A DNA stretch of 64,000 nucleotides from Burkholderia sp. WAC0059 (GTDB lineage: Bacteria; Pseudomonadota; Gammaproteobacteria; Burkholderiales; Burkholderiaceae): the NCBI RefSeq assembly GCF_002870125.1, contig NZ_PNEO01000006.1:171537-235536 (forward strand), read 5' to 3'. Below, one piece after another: positions 44,018-52,958 of the stretch (positions are counted from its first letter, which is position 1; each line of letters opens with the position of its first letter). The notes beneath the pieces are model-generated. The model saw nothing but the letters and a program-made list of their open reading frames with translations. It made no database searches and was not told where the DNA came from. Both the position numbers and the translations under genes were made by a program.

Positions 44018-45726
44018 ACGCACGCGAACCCGTGATGGTTTCCGCATCGCGCAGCGCCCGGCTGCGCCAGATGCTTCTCAGCAACGAGCTCGAATTCCTG
44101 ATGGAAGCGCACAACGGCCTGTCGGCGCGGATCGCGCGCGAGGCCGGCTTCAAGGCGATCTGGGGCTCGGGCCTGTCGATTTCCGCGCAGTTCGGCGTGC
44201 GCGACAACAACGAGGCGAGCTGGACCCAGGTGGTCGACAACCTCGAGTTCATGGCCGACGCGAGCGACCTGCCGATCCTGCTCGACGGCGACACGGGCTA
44301 CGGCAACTTCAACAACGTGCGCCGTCTCGTGAGGAAACTCGAGCAGCGCGGCATCGCGGGCGTCTGCATCGAGGACAAGCAGTTTCCCAAGACCAACAGC
44401 TTCATCAACGGCGAGCGCCAGCCGCTCGCCGAGATCGACGAGTTCTGCGGCAAGATCAAGGCCGGCAAGGACTCGCAGAACGACGAGCATTTCTCGATCG
44501 TCGCGCGCGTCGAGGCGCTCATCGCGGGCTGGGGTATGGACGAAGCGCTCAGGCGCGCGGAGGCGTACCGGCTCGCGGGCGCCGACGCGATCCTCATTCA
44601 CAGCAAGCTCTCCAAACCCGACGAGATTCTCGCGTTCGCGCGCGAATGGGCGGGCCGCGGCCCGCTCGTGATCGTGCCGACCAAGTACTACAGCACGCCG
44701 ACCGAGGCGTTCCGCAAGGCCGGCATCAGCGTCGTGATCTGGGCGAACCATCTCGTGCGCGCGGCCACGTCCGCGATGCAGGCGGTCGCGAAGCAGATTC
44801 ACGAGAGCGAGACGCTCGTCGACATCGAAGACCGCATCGCGCCCGTCGGCGAGATCTTCCGTCTGCAGGACGCCGACGAATACTCGGAGGCCGAGAGCCG
44901 CTACCTGTCGGCGTCGAGCCAGTCGGGTTCGGCCGTCGTGCTCGCGGCAAGCCGCGGCACCGGCCTCGACGCGGTGACGACGGACCGTCCCAAGGTCATG
45001 CTGCCCGTCGCCGGCAAGCCGCTCCTGCGCTGGCTCGTGGACGGCTTCAAGAAGCAGGGCGTCAACGACATCACGGTGGTGGGCGGCTATCGCGCCGACG
45101 CGATCGACACGGCCGGCATCCGGCTCGTCGTCAACGAGCGCCACGAGCAGACGGGCGAGCTTGCCTCGCTCGCATGCGCGGCCGACCGGCTCGCGGGCGA
45201 CACGGTCATCTCGTACGGCGACCTGCTGTTTCGCAGCTACATCGTGCGCGACCTCGTCGAGAGCGAGGCCGACTTCTGCGTCGTCGTGGACTCGTCGCCG
45301 GCGACCGAGAACAGCAGCGTGCGCGATTTCGCCTGGTGCTCGGCGGCCGACGATCGCGACCTGTTCGGCAACCGCGTGCTGCTGCGCCGCGTGTCGAGCG
45401 GCCAGGCCGACGCGCCGCACGCGACCGGCGAGGGCGCGCCGCACGGCCGCTGGGTCGGGCTGCTGAACGTGCGCGGCGCGGGCGGCGAGAAGCTGGCCGC
45501 GAAGCTGGCCGAGCTGCGCCGGCGCGACGATTTTGACACGCTCGACATGCCGGCGCTGCTCAACGCGCTGATCGACGCGGGCGAGCAGATCGAGGTGCAG
45601 TACGTGCACGGCCACTGGCGCGGCGTGAACGATCTCGAGGACTTCCGCCGCGCGGGCGACTTCGCGCACGCGCAGACGCCGCTCGGCGCGATCGGGGCGG
45701 AGAGCGGCGCCGGAGACAAGGCATGA
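44014..45726 (+). CDS. pepM: Phosphoenolpyruvate mutase fused to a nucleotidyltransferase domain
   Basis: 570 residues in two domains. The N-terminal half (about 10-295) is PEP mutase: the diagnostic [10 protein letters not shown] is at 120-129, and the Mg-binding DGDTGYGN at 91-98. It makes the C-P bond by converting PEP to phosphonopyruvate. The C-terminal half (about 308-560) is a nucleotidyltransferase like the PntC phosphonate cytidylyltransferase domain. Its signature is altered: LAASRGTGL (310-318) has Ser and Gly in place of the usual Gly and Arg. It overlaps both neighbours by four bases. Only the EDKxFPKxNS motif separates PEP mutase from isocitrate-lyase relatives, and it is complete here. 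Confidence 0.93.
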   Translation: MNAREPVMVSASRSARLRQMLLSNELEFLMEAHNGLSARIAREAGFKAIWGSGLSISAQFGVRDNNEASWTQVVDNLEFMADASDLPILLDGDTGYGNFNNVRRLVRKLEQRGIAGVCIEDKQFPKTNSFINGERQPLAEIDEFCGKIKAGKDSQNDEHFSIVARVEALIAGWGMDEALRRAEAYRLAGADAILIHSKLSKPDEILAFAREWAGRGPLVIVPTKYYSTPTEAFRKAGISVVIWANHLVRAATSAMQAVAKQIHESETLVDIEDRIAPVGEIFRLQDADEYSEAESRYLSASSQSGSAVVLAASRGTGLDAVTTDRPKVMLPVAGKPLLRWLVDGFKKQGVNDITVVGGYRADAIDTAGIRLVVNERHEQTGELASLACAADRLAGDTVISYGDLLFRSYIVRDLVESEADFCVVVDSSPATENSSVRDFAWCSAADDRDLFGNRVLLRRVSSGQADAPHATGEGAPHGRWVGLLNVRGAGGEKLAAKLAELRRRDDFDTLDMPALLNALIDAGEQIEVQYVHGHWRGVNDLEDFRRAGDFAHAQTPLGAIGAESGAGDKA

Positions 45727-46916
45727 TCGAGGCGGCGCAGTTCGTCGAGGCGGCGCGCGCGCGCGGCTTCGACTGGTACGCCGGCGTGCCGTGCTCGTTC
45801 CTCACGCCGTTCATCAACTACGTGCTGCAGGACCCGTCGCTGCACTACGTATCGGCGGCCAACGAGGGCGATGCGGTCGCGCTGATCGCGGGCGTGGCGC
45901 TCGCGGGCCGGCGCGGCATCACGATGATGCAGAACTCGGGGCTCGGCAACGCCGTGAGCCCGCTCACCTCGCTCACGTGGACGTTCCGGCTGCCGCAACT
46001 GCTGATCGTCACGTGGCGCGGCCAGCCGGGCGTCGCCGACGAGCCGCAGCACGCGCTGATGGGGCCCGTCACGCCGCAGATGCTCGACACGATGGAAGTG
46101 CCGTGGGAGACGTTCCCGACCGAAGCCGGGGCGGTCGGCCCGGCGCTCGATCGGGCGATCGCGTATATGGACGAGACGGGGCGCCCCTACGCGCTCGTGA
46201 TGCAGAAGGGCAGCGTCGCGCCCTACGCGCTCAAGCCGGGCGAGGCGCCCGCGCGGCGTGAGGCTGTGCCCGTGCAGGCGCGCTGGAACGCGCGCGAGGC
46301 CGACGCGCTGCCGTCGCGGCGCGACGCGCTCGAACGCGTGATCGCGCGCACGCCTGCCGATTCGACCGTCGTGATCGCCTCGACGGGTTTCTGCGGACGC
46401 GAGCTCTACGCGCTCGACGACCGCGCGAACCAGCTCTACATGGTCGGCTCGATGGGCTGCGTGACGCCGTTCGCGCTCGGTCTCGCGCTCGCGCGGCCGG
46501 ACCTCTCGGTCATCGCGCTCGACGGCGACGGCGCCGCGCTCATGCGCATGGGCGCGTTCGCGACGCTCGGCGCGTACGGCCCCGCGAATCTCACGCACGT
46601 GCTGCTCGACAACGGTTCGCACGATTCGACGGGCGGCCAGGCGACGGTCTCGCCGCAGGTCTCGTTCGCCGGCGTGGCCGCGGCCTGCGGCTATGCGGAG
46701 GCTGTCGAGAGCGACGATCTCGGGGCGCTCGACGCGGTGCTGCAGGCGGCGCGCGAGCCCCGCGCCGCGGCCTCCGCAGCGCGCGGCGGCCCGCGCTTCG
46801 TGCGCATCGCGATCCGGCGCGGCACGCCCGACGGCCTGCCGCGTCCCACCATTACCCCGCCCGAAGTGAAAGCGCGTCTGATGCGCCACATCGGTGCCGC
46901 CGAAGGAGTTCGCTGA
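45723..46916 (+). CDS. ppd: Phosphonopyruvate decarboxylase
   Basis: 397 residues, the usual size. Its N-terminal Pyr domain has an activating Glu in [14 protein letters not shown] (about 41-54); its C-terminal domain binds ThDP-Mg through [11 protein letters not shown] (267-277). The block [16 protein letters not shown] is typical of phosphonopyruvate and sulfopyruvate decarboxylases. By removing CO2 from phosphonopyruvate it gives phosphonoacetaldehyde and makes the unfavourable mutase step irreversible. ATGA overlap with pepM and one-base spacing before phnW show tight translational coupling. Confidence 0.92.
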   Translation: MIEAAQFVEAARARGFDWYAGVPCSFLTPFINYVLQDPSLHYVSAANEGDAVALIAGVALAGRRGITMMQNSGLGNAVSPLTSLTWTFRLPQLLIVTWRGQPGVADEPQHALMGPVTPQMLDTMEVPWETFPTEAGAVGPALDRAIAYMDETGRPYALVMQKGSVAPYALKPGEAPARREAVPVQARWNAREADALPSRRDALERVIARTPADSTVVIASTGFCGRELYALDDRANQLYMVGSMGCVTPFALGLALARPDLSVIALDGDGAALMRMGAFATLGAYGPANLTHVLLDNGSHDSTGGQATVSPQVSFAGVAAACGYAEAVESDDLGALDAVLQAAREPRAAASAARGGPRFVRIAIRRGTPDGLPRPTITPPEVKARLMRHIGAAEGVR

Positions 46917-46917
46917 G

Positions 46918-47985
46918 ATGCTGCTGCTCAACCCCGGCCCCGTCACGCTGACCGAGCGCGTGCGGCGCAGCCTGCTGCAAACGGACCTGTGCCATCGCGA
47001 AAGCGAGTTCTTCGATCTCCAGGACGAGGCGCGCGCGCGGCTCGTCGGCGTGTACGGACTCGACGCGAAGGCGTGGCAGGCCGTACTGCTGACGGGTTCG
47101 GGCACGGCGGCCGTCGAAAGCATGGTGGCCTCGCTCGTGCCGGCCGACGGCAAGTTGCTCGTGATCGAGAACGGCGTCTACGGCGAGCGCATCACGCAGA
47201 TTGCGACGCAGTACGGCATCGCGCACGAGGTTGTGAAGCACGACTGGATGCAGGCGCCCGATCTCGCGCGCATCGCGGCGCATCTCGACGCGGACCGCGC
47301 GTTCACGCACGTCGCCGTGATCCATCACGAAACGACGACGGGGCGGCTCAACGATCTGCGCGCGCTCGGCGCGACGTGCCGCGCGCGCGGCGTGCAACTG
47401 CTGGTGGACGGCGTGAGCAGCTTCGCGGCCGAGGAGATCGACTTCGGCGATACGGCCATCGCGGCCGTGGCCGCGACGGCGAACAAGTGCCTGCACGGCG
47501 TGCCGGGCGCGGCGTTCGTCGTGGCGCGACGCGACGCGCTGGAACGGGCGGCGAGCCGGGCCTACTATCTCGACCTCGCGCGGCTCGCCCGGTTGCAGGA
47601 TCATCGCAACACGCCGTTCACGCCATCGGTGCATGCGTACTACGCGCTTGTCGAGGCGCTGCGCGAACTCGCCGACGAGGGCGGCTGGCGCGCTCGCCAT
47701 GCGCGCTACGCGGCGCTTGCCGAGCAGGCGCGGGCAGGGCTCGCCGTGCGCGGCATCGAAGGCGTGCTGCCGGTCGGCGACGCGTCGGTGGTGCTGCGGG
47801 CCTACCGGCTGCCGGCCGGCGTCGGATACGACCGTCTGCACGACGCGCTGAAGACGCGCGGCTTCGTGATCTACGCGGGGCAGGGCGGCTTGTCCTCGCA
47901 ACTGTTCCGCATCTCGACGATGGGCGACATCCACGCGCCCGACGTCGACCGTCTGCTCGCCGCGTTCGACGAAGCGATCCGTTGA
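46918..47985 (+). CDS. phnW: 2-Aminoethylphosphonate:pyruvate transaminase
   Basis: 355 residues from ATG 46918 (GAAGGAG at 46902-46908). The N-terminus LLNPGPVTLTERVR and the PLP-binding Lys190 in ATANKCLHGVPG are characteristic of PhnW (class V aminotransferase fold). The enzyme interconverts phosphonoacetaldehyde plus L-alanine and AEP plus pyruvate. In this operon it should work in the synthetic direction, finishing AEP. It could also serve catabolism of AEP imported by PhnSTUV (59171-63176), since I see no second transaminase in the window. Confidence 0.92.
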   Translation: MLLLNPGPVTLTERVRRSLLQTDLCHRESEFFDLQDEARARLVGVYGLDAKAWQAVLLTGSGTAAVESMVASLVPADGKLLVIENGVYGERITQIATQYGIAHEVVKHDWMQAPDLARIAAHLDADRAFTHVAVIHHETTTGRLNDLRALGATCRARGVQLLVDGVSSFAAEEIDFGDTAIAAVAATANKCLHGVPGAAFVVARRDALERAASRAYYLDLARLARLQDHRNTPFTPSVHAYYALVEALRELADEGGWRARHARYAALAEQARAGLAVRGIEGVLPVGDASVVLRAYRLPAGVGYDRLHDALKTRGFVIYAGQGGLSSQLFRISTMGDIHAPDVDRLLAAFDEAIR

Positions 47986-47991
47986 AGCACT

Positions 47992-48019
47992 AAAAAACGG
48001 CCTGCCGATTAGAGGCCGT
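47992..48019 (-). terminator. Intrinsic terminator overlapping the MobA-like stop codon
   Basis: On the minus strand ACGGCCT (48019-48013) pairs with AGGCCGT (48003-47997), and T6 follows. The stop codon at 48011-48009 lies in the loop. The same stem may also limit read-through from phnW. Confidence 0.65.
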
Positions 48020-48596
48020 GCAGATCGTCGGGCGTATCGACGTCGCGCAGAATGCCGGGGTCGTCCACGTCGATGCGCGTGATGGGATGGGCGGCGATGA
48101 GCGCGCGCGCGCCCTCGTCGCCGTCGAGCGCGAGCAGGGCCGCGCGATGCTCGAGGCCGAAGCCGACCGGGTGCCCGCGCTGGCCGCGATAGTACGGCGC
48201 GACGAGCGAAGCGCCGCCGTCCACGGCGCGCGCGACGGCTTCGATCGTCGAGGCCTCTATGCAGGGCATGTCCGCGAGCGCGACGAGCCACGTCTCCGCA
48301 TCGTCGCTCGCCGCCACGCCGGCCGCGAGGCTGGCACCCATGCCGCGCGTCGCGTCGGCCGCGAACACCACGCTGCAGCCCGCCTCGTTGAGCGCGCGGG
48401 CGAGCGTTTCGGAGCCGGGCCGCACGACCGCGATGACGTTGGGAACGATCAGCAGTAGTTGATGAGCGGCCTGATGTGCGACGGTGGTGCCCCGCGCGAG
48501 CGGGGCGAGCAGCTTGTTGCGCAGGCCGTCGGGATCGAATCGCGACCCAGTGCCGCCGGCGAGCAGTAAGCCGGTGGCGAGCGAGGCATAGGCCAT
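48009..48596 (-). CDS. MobA/MocA-like nucleotidyltransferase
   Basis: 195 residues. The N-terminal signature LLLAGGTGSRFDPDGLRNKLL (in two parts, about 10-30) and ADATRGMGASLAAGV plus ALADMPCIEASTI match molybdenum cofactor cytidylyl- or guanylyltransferases (MocA/MobA). MocA makes the cytosine-dinucleotide cofactor needed by PaoC-type enzymes, so this gene could serve the pao operon encoded 17 kb to the left. It is convergent with phnW and has its own terminator. A role in phosphonate activation is possible from location but less likely from sequence. Confidence 0.75.
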   Translation of the reverse strand: MAYASLATGLLLAGGTGSRFDPDGLRNKLLAPLARGTTVAHQAAHQLLLIVPNVIAVVRPGSETLARALNEAGCSVVFAADATRGMGASLAAGVAASDDAETWLVALADMPCIEASTIEAVARAVDGGASLVAPYYRGQRGHPVGFGLEHRAALLALDGDEGARALIAAHPITRIDVDDPGILRDVDTPDDLHGL

Positions 48597-48840
48597 GAAG
48601 GGAGCCGCCGATAGGAGGGGACAAGGCCGATTGTGGGGCGCAACGACCGGCGAGGCAAGTGTCGCGCGCGCGGGCGTGCCGTCGGGCGCCGCGGCCCGTC
48701 ATGCGCGATCCGGCGTCACGACCTTGTCGGGCGCGATCGGCGGATCGCGCCCCGCACGCCCGTCGCGCGATAGACGGCATTCGCGACCAGCCGCCGGCAC
48801 GCCCGTGACGCCGATCTCGCCGATACCGCGCGCGCCGGCC

Positions 48841-50133
48841 TCAATCGATGCCGTGAAAGACCGCGTCGTCAGGACCGAGATGGGTCGGCGGCCGCCATGC
48901 CGCGTCGCGCATCGAGTGCTGCACCAGTTTTTCGACGCCGAGCAGCACCGCGAAAATCGCCATGCGCACGGGGATGCCGTTGTCGGTCTGGCGGAAGATG
49001 GCGAGCCGCGAGTCGTGGTTCAGGTCGGTCGAGAGATCGTTCGCGCCGGGCCGGCTGTCGCGCGGCAGCGGGTGCATGATGAGCGTGTCCGGGCCGCAGA
49101 CCGTATCGACGAGCGCCTGGTTGATCTGGAAGTCCGGCGTGTAGCCTTCGAACGATTCGTCGTTGAAGCGTTCCTTCTGGATGCGCGTCGCGTAGACGAC
49201 GTCGGCGCCGCGCAGGCCTTCCTTCAGGTCGGGCGTCTGCTCGACGACGTGGCCGTTGCGCGAGATCTGCTCGACGATGTAGGCGGGCATTTCGAGCATC
49301 GGCGGCGAGACGAGCGTGAACTTGATGCCGCGATAGAGCGCGAGCAGCTTGACGAGCGAGTGCACCGTGCGCCCGTACTTGAGGTCGCCGACGAGCGCGA
49401 TGTGCGCGCCGTCGACGATCTTGCCGAGCCGCGAGAACTCGCGCTGGATCGTATAGAGGTCGAGCAGCGCCTGGCTCGGGTGCTCGCCGGGGCCGTCGCC
49501 GCCGTTGATGATGGGGACGTTGGTCGCGCGCGCGAATTCGGCCACGGAGCCCTGCTCGGGATGGCGGATCACCATCGCGTCGACGTAGCCGGCCATCACG
49601 CGGCTCGTGTCGTAGATCGATTCGCCCTTCGCCATCGACGAGAACGTGAAGCCCGTCGTGTCGCAGACCGAGCCGCCGAGCCGGCAGAACGCCGCGCCGA
49701 AGCTCACGCGCGTCCGCGTGCTGGCCTCGAAGAAGAGATTGCCGAGCACGGCGCCTTCGAGCACGCGCGAGATTTTCCGGCGGCGCGCGATCGGCTGCAT
49801 GATGTCGGCGACGCGAAAGAGCGCTTCGACCGAGTCGCGCGAGAACTGGTCCACGGAAAGCAATTGGGGCCGGCCTTCGAACAGCATCTGGCTCGCAAGC
49901 GACTGCGAATCTACGCTCTGCGTAGAGCCTTCGCGGGGTTCGGTGCCGGTGACGATCTCGGACACGAAGCGTTCGACGATCTCCGGCATGGCGCGCGATT
50001 CCTGCGAGTCGTCGGGCAGCAGCCAGGTGTCGAGCGCCCGGCGCGACACGCCGATGCGGCTCGCGAACGTGTCGCGGGTCATGTTCAGACGCCGCATGGC
50101 GTCGCGGAGAAAGGCCTGTTGCGGAACACTCAT
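48841..50133 (-). CDS. Aspartate carbamoyltransferase with N-terminal HTH domain
   Basis: 430 residues, about 120 longer than a plain catalytic subunit. Residues about 8-60 look like a Cro/XRE-type HTH (LNMTRDTFASRIGVSRRALDTWLLP). The ATCase part (about 90-405) has the carbamoyl-phosphate motif FFEASTRTRVSF and HPLPRDSRPG, both intact, along with GDLKYGRTVHSL of the aspartate domain. The catalytic reaction, carbamoyl phosphate plus aspartate to carbamoylaspartate, opens pyrimidine synthesis. Such longer ATCases exist in Burkholderia relatives besides a normal pyrB. A palindrome lies 24 bases upstream of the ATG, fitting autoregulation. Confidence 0.88.
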   Translation of the reverse strand: MSVPQQAFLRDAMRRLNMTRDTFASRIGVSRRALDTWLLPDDSQESRAMPEIVERFVSEIVTGTEPREGSTQSVDSQSLASQMLFEGRPQLLSVDQFSRDSVEALFRVADIMQPIARRRKISRVLEGAVLGNLFFEASTRTRVSFGAAFCRLGGSVCDTTGFTFSSMAKGESIYDTSRVMAGYVDAMVIRHPEQGSVAEFARATNVPIINGGDGPGEHPSQALLDLYTIQREFSRLGKIVDGAHIALVGDLKYGRTVHSLVKLLALYRGIKFTLVSPPMLEMPAYIVEQISRNGHVVEQTPDLKEGLRGADVVYATRIQKERFNDESFEGYTPDFQINQALVDTVCGPDTLIMHPLPRDSRPGANDLSTDLNHDSRLAIFRQTDNGIPVRMAIFAVLLGVEKLVQHSMRDAAWRPPTHLGPDDAVFHGID

Positions 50134-50156
50134 GCCGGCACCCGTTGTCAGTAGTT

Positions 50157-50177
50157 AATGTACGCGTTGCGTATATT
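50157..50177. promoter_or_regulatory. Palindromic operator candidate before HTH-ATCase
   Basis: On the minus strand AATATACGC-AAC-GCGTACATT: nine-base arms around a three-base centre, with one mismatch. It ends 24 bases before the start codon and probably overlaps the promoter. The spacing and symmetry suit an XRE-type dimer. Confidence 0.55.
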
Positions 50178-50540
50178 AGTCTGGCGCGGCGGGAAGTCAA
50201 GCGATTTTACGAGGCGGTGCCGCGGGACGGGCGAAGTCTCCTGCATTCCCGATCAAACGGCTTGCGTGGGTTGATGCAAGTGACGCAAGGCGCGAACCGT
50301 CCGGGCAAAAAAATGCCGCCGATACGCTGGCGGCCGAACAGGGGTGAACGTATGGTCGCAGCGAAGAATTAAACGGACCTTAAGAAGCAGGAAACCCGGC
50401 CTCACCGCGCGGCGACGATGCGTGCCGGACGGAAGACGAACGGGCGCGGCAACGCCGGCATCTGCCGCGATGCGGCAGGCACGCGAGGCGCGACGTGAAT
50501 CGCGGTTCGAAACCGGGGAAACGGAAAGAGACGGCGGGGA
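50178..50540. other. Intergenic region, about 360 bases
   Basis: Lies between the DUF3562 gene end and the operator of HTH-ATCase, both genes on the minus strand. No supported gene or terminator is visible. Confidence 0.35.
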
Positions 50541-50744
50541 TTACTTGCGCTGATTCGGCGTGTGGTGGTGCCTGAGCGTTTCGCGTACTTTCCTCGCGGT
50601 GAACAGCGGGACGTAGTCGAGGATGCGCGCGTCCGAGCGGTAGCTGTTCAGCGTATCGGCGTAAATACGGGCGACCGTTTCTTCCGGCGTGTTCGTTTCC
50701 GCGGCGATGTCGTGAACGATCTGCGTGGCGTCGGGCTGGGACAT
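50541..50744 (-). CDS. Small DUF3562-type protein
   Basis: 67 residues from ATG 50744, with GGAGA just upstream. The start SQPDATQIVHDIAAET and the helix TPEETVARIYADTLNSYRSDARI match a short family (DUF3562) found widely in Burkholderia and of unknown role. It is predicted to be all-helical and cytoplasmic. It sits between the OYE gene and HTH-ATCase on the same strand with no overlap, so it probably has its own promoter. Confidence 0.75.
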   Translation of the reverse strand: MSQPDATQIVHDIAAETNTPEETVARIYADTLNSYRSDARILDYVPLFTARKVRETLRHHHTPNQRK

Positions 50745-50926
50745 GAGACGATCTCCGGGGACGGGGCGATTGGGAAGGCGCAGGCAGGGATTGGAATTAG
50801 AGAACACTCCGGCGGCGTATGCCAATTGAATCGGCCTATCGCCGGCACCTTTGCGCAGGAAGCGTCGCCAGGCAGGATCGCGTCCGCCCAGCCGATCGCA
50901 GGCCGGGCGGACGCGACGGCTCGCCG

Positions 50927-51988
50927 TCAGGCCGCGTCTTCGAGCGACGGGTAGTCGATGTAGCCGGCCTCGCCAGGCGCATAGAACGTGTCCGGGTCCG
51001 GCGTGTTGAGCGGCGCGTTCAGTTCGAAGCGGCGCGGCAGGTCCGGGTTCGCGATGAAGAGCTTGCCCCAGGCCACCGCGTCGGCCTCGCCGGCGTCGAG
51101 CACCTGCTGGGCGTCTTCCTTCGTGAACTTCTCGTTTGCGACGTACGGGCCGCCGAATGCTTCCTTCAATTGCGGTCCGAGGCGGTTGTCGCCGAGCGAT
51201 TCGCGCGCGCAGATGAACGCGATCTTGCGCTTGCCGAGCTCGCGCGCCACATAGCCGAACGTCGCGGCCGGGTTCGAATCGCCCATCGTGTGTGCGTCGC
51301 CGCGCGGCGCGAGGTGCATGCCGACGCGGTTCGCGCCCCAGACGGCGATGCAGGCGTCGGTGACTTCGAGCATGAGCCGCGCGCGGTTCTCGATCGGGCC
51401 GCCGTAGGCGTCGGTGCGGCGGTTCGTGCTGTCCTGGAGGAACTGGTCGAGCAGATAACCGTTCGCGCCGTGAATTTCGACGCCGTCGAAGCCGGCCGCT
51501 TTCGCGTTTTCGGCGCCCTTGCGGTAGGCCGCGACGATGCCCGGAATCTCTTCTAGCCCGAGCGCGCGCGGCGTCACGAACGGGCGCTCCGGACGCACGA
51601 GGCTCACGTGGCCTTGCGGCGCGATCGCGCTCGGCGCGACCGGCAGCGCGCCGTCCAGGAACGTCGGGTCGGAGACGCGGCCCACGTGCCACAACTGCAT
51701 GAAGATGCGGCCGCCCGCGGCATGAACCGCTTCGGTGACGAGCTTCCAGCCTTCCACCTGCTCCTGCGACCAGATGCCGGGCGTCGCCGCGTAGCCGACG
51801 CCCTGCGGCGTGACCGAGGTGGCCTCGCTGAGGATCAGGCCCGCCGACGCGCGTTCGGCGTAGTACTTCGCCATCAGCGCGTTGGGCACGCGAATGTCGC
51901 CGGCGCGCTGGCGCGTGAGCGGCGCCATGAAGACGCGGTTGGGCAGCGTGAGGTCGCCGATCTGGATCGGGTCGAAGAGAGTTGCCAT
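50927..51988 (-). CDS. nemA: Old Yellow Enzyme-family alkene reductase
   Basis: 353 residues from ATG 51988 (AAGGTGA upstream). FMN barrel features include MAPLTRQRA (about 21-29), QLWHVGRVSDP (about 92-102), the substrate-binding pair HGANGYLLDQFLQD (His-x-x-Asn at about 173-176) and DAYGGPIENRAR. It reduces activated alkenes, N-ethylmaleimide, nitrate esters or nitroaromatics with NAD(P)H. It follows an ArsR-family regulator gene in the same direction after 64 bases, which resembles electrophile-sensing nemRA units although the regulator family differs. Confidence 0.88.
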   Translation of the reverse strand: MATLFDPIQIGDLTLPNRVFMAPLTRQRAGDIRVPNALMAKYYAERASAGLILSEATSVTPQGVGYAATPGIWSQEQVEGWKLVTEAVHAAGGRIFMQLWHVGRVSDPTFLDGALPVAPSAIAPQGHVSLVRPERPFVTPRALGLEEIPGIVAAYRKGAENAKAAGFDGVEIHGANGYLLDQFLQDSTNRRTDAYGGPIENRARLMLEVTDACIAVWGANRVGMHLAPRGDAHTMGDSNPAATFGYVARELGKRKIAFICARESLGDNRLGPQLKEAFGGPYVANEKFTKEDAQQVLDAGEADAVAWGKLFIANPDLPRRFELNAPLNTPDPDTFYAPGEAGYIDYPSLEDAA

Positions 51989-52052
51989 TGCGTTCACCTT
52001 TTTGTTGACCATCGAAACGGGCAGGGAAAAACGGGCGATGCGGTTCGTCGGT

Positions 52053-52373
52053 TCATAGCTCGGCGTTCATGTGCGCGAGAAACGCCTCGATGACCGCCTC
52101 GTTGCGCTTGAAGAACACCCACTGTCCGACGCGTTTCGACGTGACGAGGCCCGCGCGCTGCAGGGCGGCGAGATGGGCCGAGACCGTTGATTGCGACAGC
52201 CCGCAGCGCGCGTCGATGCGGCCCGCGCAGACGCCGTGCTCCAGCAGCGCCAGTTCCTGCTCGGCGAAATGCGCCTGCGGCTCGCGCAGCCAGGCGAGGA
52301 TTTCGCGTCGCACGGGATTGGCGAGCGCCTTGTGGATGGCATCGATGTCGACGGGGTTGTCGGGCGGATTCAT
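52053..52373 (-). CDS. ArsR-family HTH regulator
   Basis: 106 residues. The winged-helix core is at about 10-90, with the recognition helix in CGLSQSTVSAHLAALQRAGLV. Two Cys residues (about 49 and 57; GVCAGRIDARCG) sit just before it and could sense electrophiles or thiol stress. I see no typical CxC metal-binding site. It is upstream of the OYE gene and probably represses both. Direct and inverted repeats lie in the 100 bases upstream. Confidence 0.85.
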   Translation of the reverse strand: MNPPDNPVDIDAIHKALANPVRREILAWLREPQAHFAEQELALLEHGVCAGRIDARCGLSQSTVSAHLAALQRAGLVTSKRVGQWVFFKRNEAVIEAFLAHMNAEL

Positions 52374-52410
52374 CGGGTGTGTGGGTGGGCGGGGCGGCCG
52401 GCAATCGGCT

Positions 52411-52479
52411 GATAATCAACCGATAATCGACCCGCTTGCATCGTGACCTGCCGAATCATATATCGGATTTTACCGATAT
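52411..52479. promoter_or_regulatory. Candidate ArsR operators
   Basis: GATAATC is repeated at 52411-52417 and 52422-52428, exactly 11 bases apart. Further upstream ATATCGG-N6-CCGATAT forms a perfect inverted repeat (52460-52466/52473-52479). The segment is AT-rich and contains the promoter of the ArsR-OYE unit. Confidence 0.5.
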
Positions 52480-52625
52480 GCACGATTCAATTCGCAACTA
52501 ACGGTCAACCCCGGTACTCGCCACCAAACGGCATCGCGTTTCGCCCTGACGCCGAGATGCCGGCGGCTCGCCCGCGATGCCGACAGAGCTGTCAGGAGCG
52601 CCGGGATCGTTGTCGGAACCGGGGT

Positions 52626-52859
52626 TCACCGATTGCCGTCGAGCAGATCGTTCAGCAGTTCGTCGAAGGCGGCCTGGGCGTCCTCGAGTTCCTGCAGCGA
52701 GGCATCGAACGTCTGCAGCGCGAGCGGTGACGGCGACCCGTTGCCGGCGGGCGGAAACTGCGATTGCAGCGCGGCGAACGCGGTCTGCACGCGTTGGGTG
52801 GCGCTCAGCACGCGCGCCATCGCGCGCGTTTCTTCGGCTCGCGCTTCGTCGGGTGTCAT
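52626..52859 (-). CDS. Small conserved-looking helical protein, unknown function
   Basis: 77 residues, largely alpha-helical by composition (Ala, Glu, Gln, Leu). A proline-containing turn (FPPAGNGSPSP, about 35-45) divides two helices, suggesting a coiled hairpin. No domain is recognised and no signal peptide is visible. The codon use follows the rest of the window, which favours a real gene. It lies 99 bases after the DUF1993 gene on the same strand. Confidence 0.55.
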   Translation of the reverse strand: MTPDEARAEETRAMARVLSATQRVQTAFAALQSQFPPAGNGSPSPLALQTFDASLQELEDAQAAFDELLNDLLDGNR

Positions 52860-52958
52860 GGGGATTCCATCCAGAAGAGTGGGGAAGAGGAACGGCGGGC
52901 TTCGGTCGATGCACGAGGCGCGGCCGCACGCGATGCGCGCAGTCGCGCCCTCGCGCGT

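Noticed and set aside
43250..47985. Fosfomycin or phosphinothricin-type antibiotic cluster
   Set aside because: Only the three AEP steps and nucleotidyltransferases are present; no tailoring oxygenase, methyltransferase or peptide ligase.
48009..48596. Assignment of the MobA-like gene to the phosphonate operon
   Set aside because: It is on the opposite strand, ends in its own terminator, and its sequence motifs point to molybdenum cofactor chemistry.
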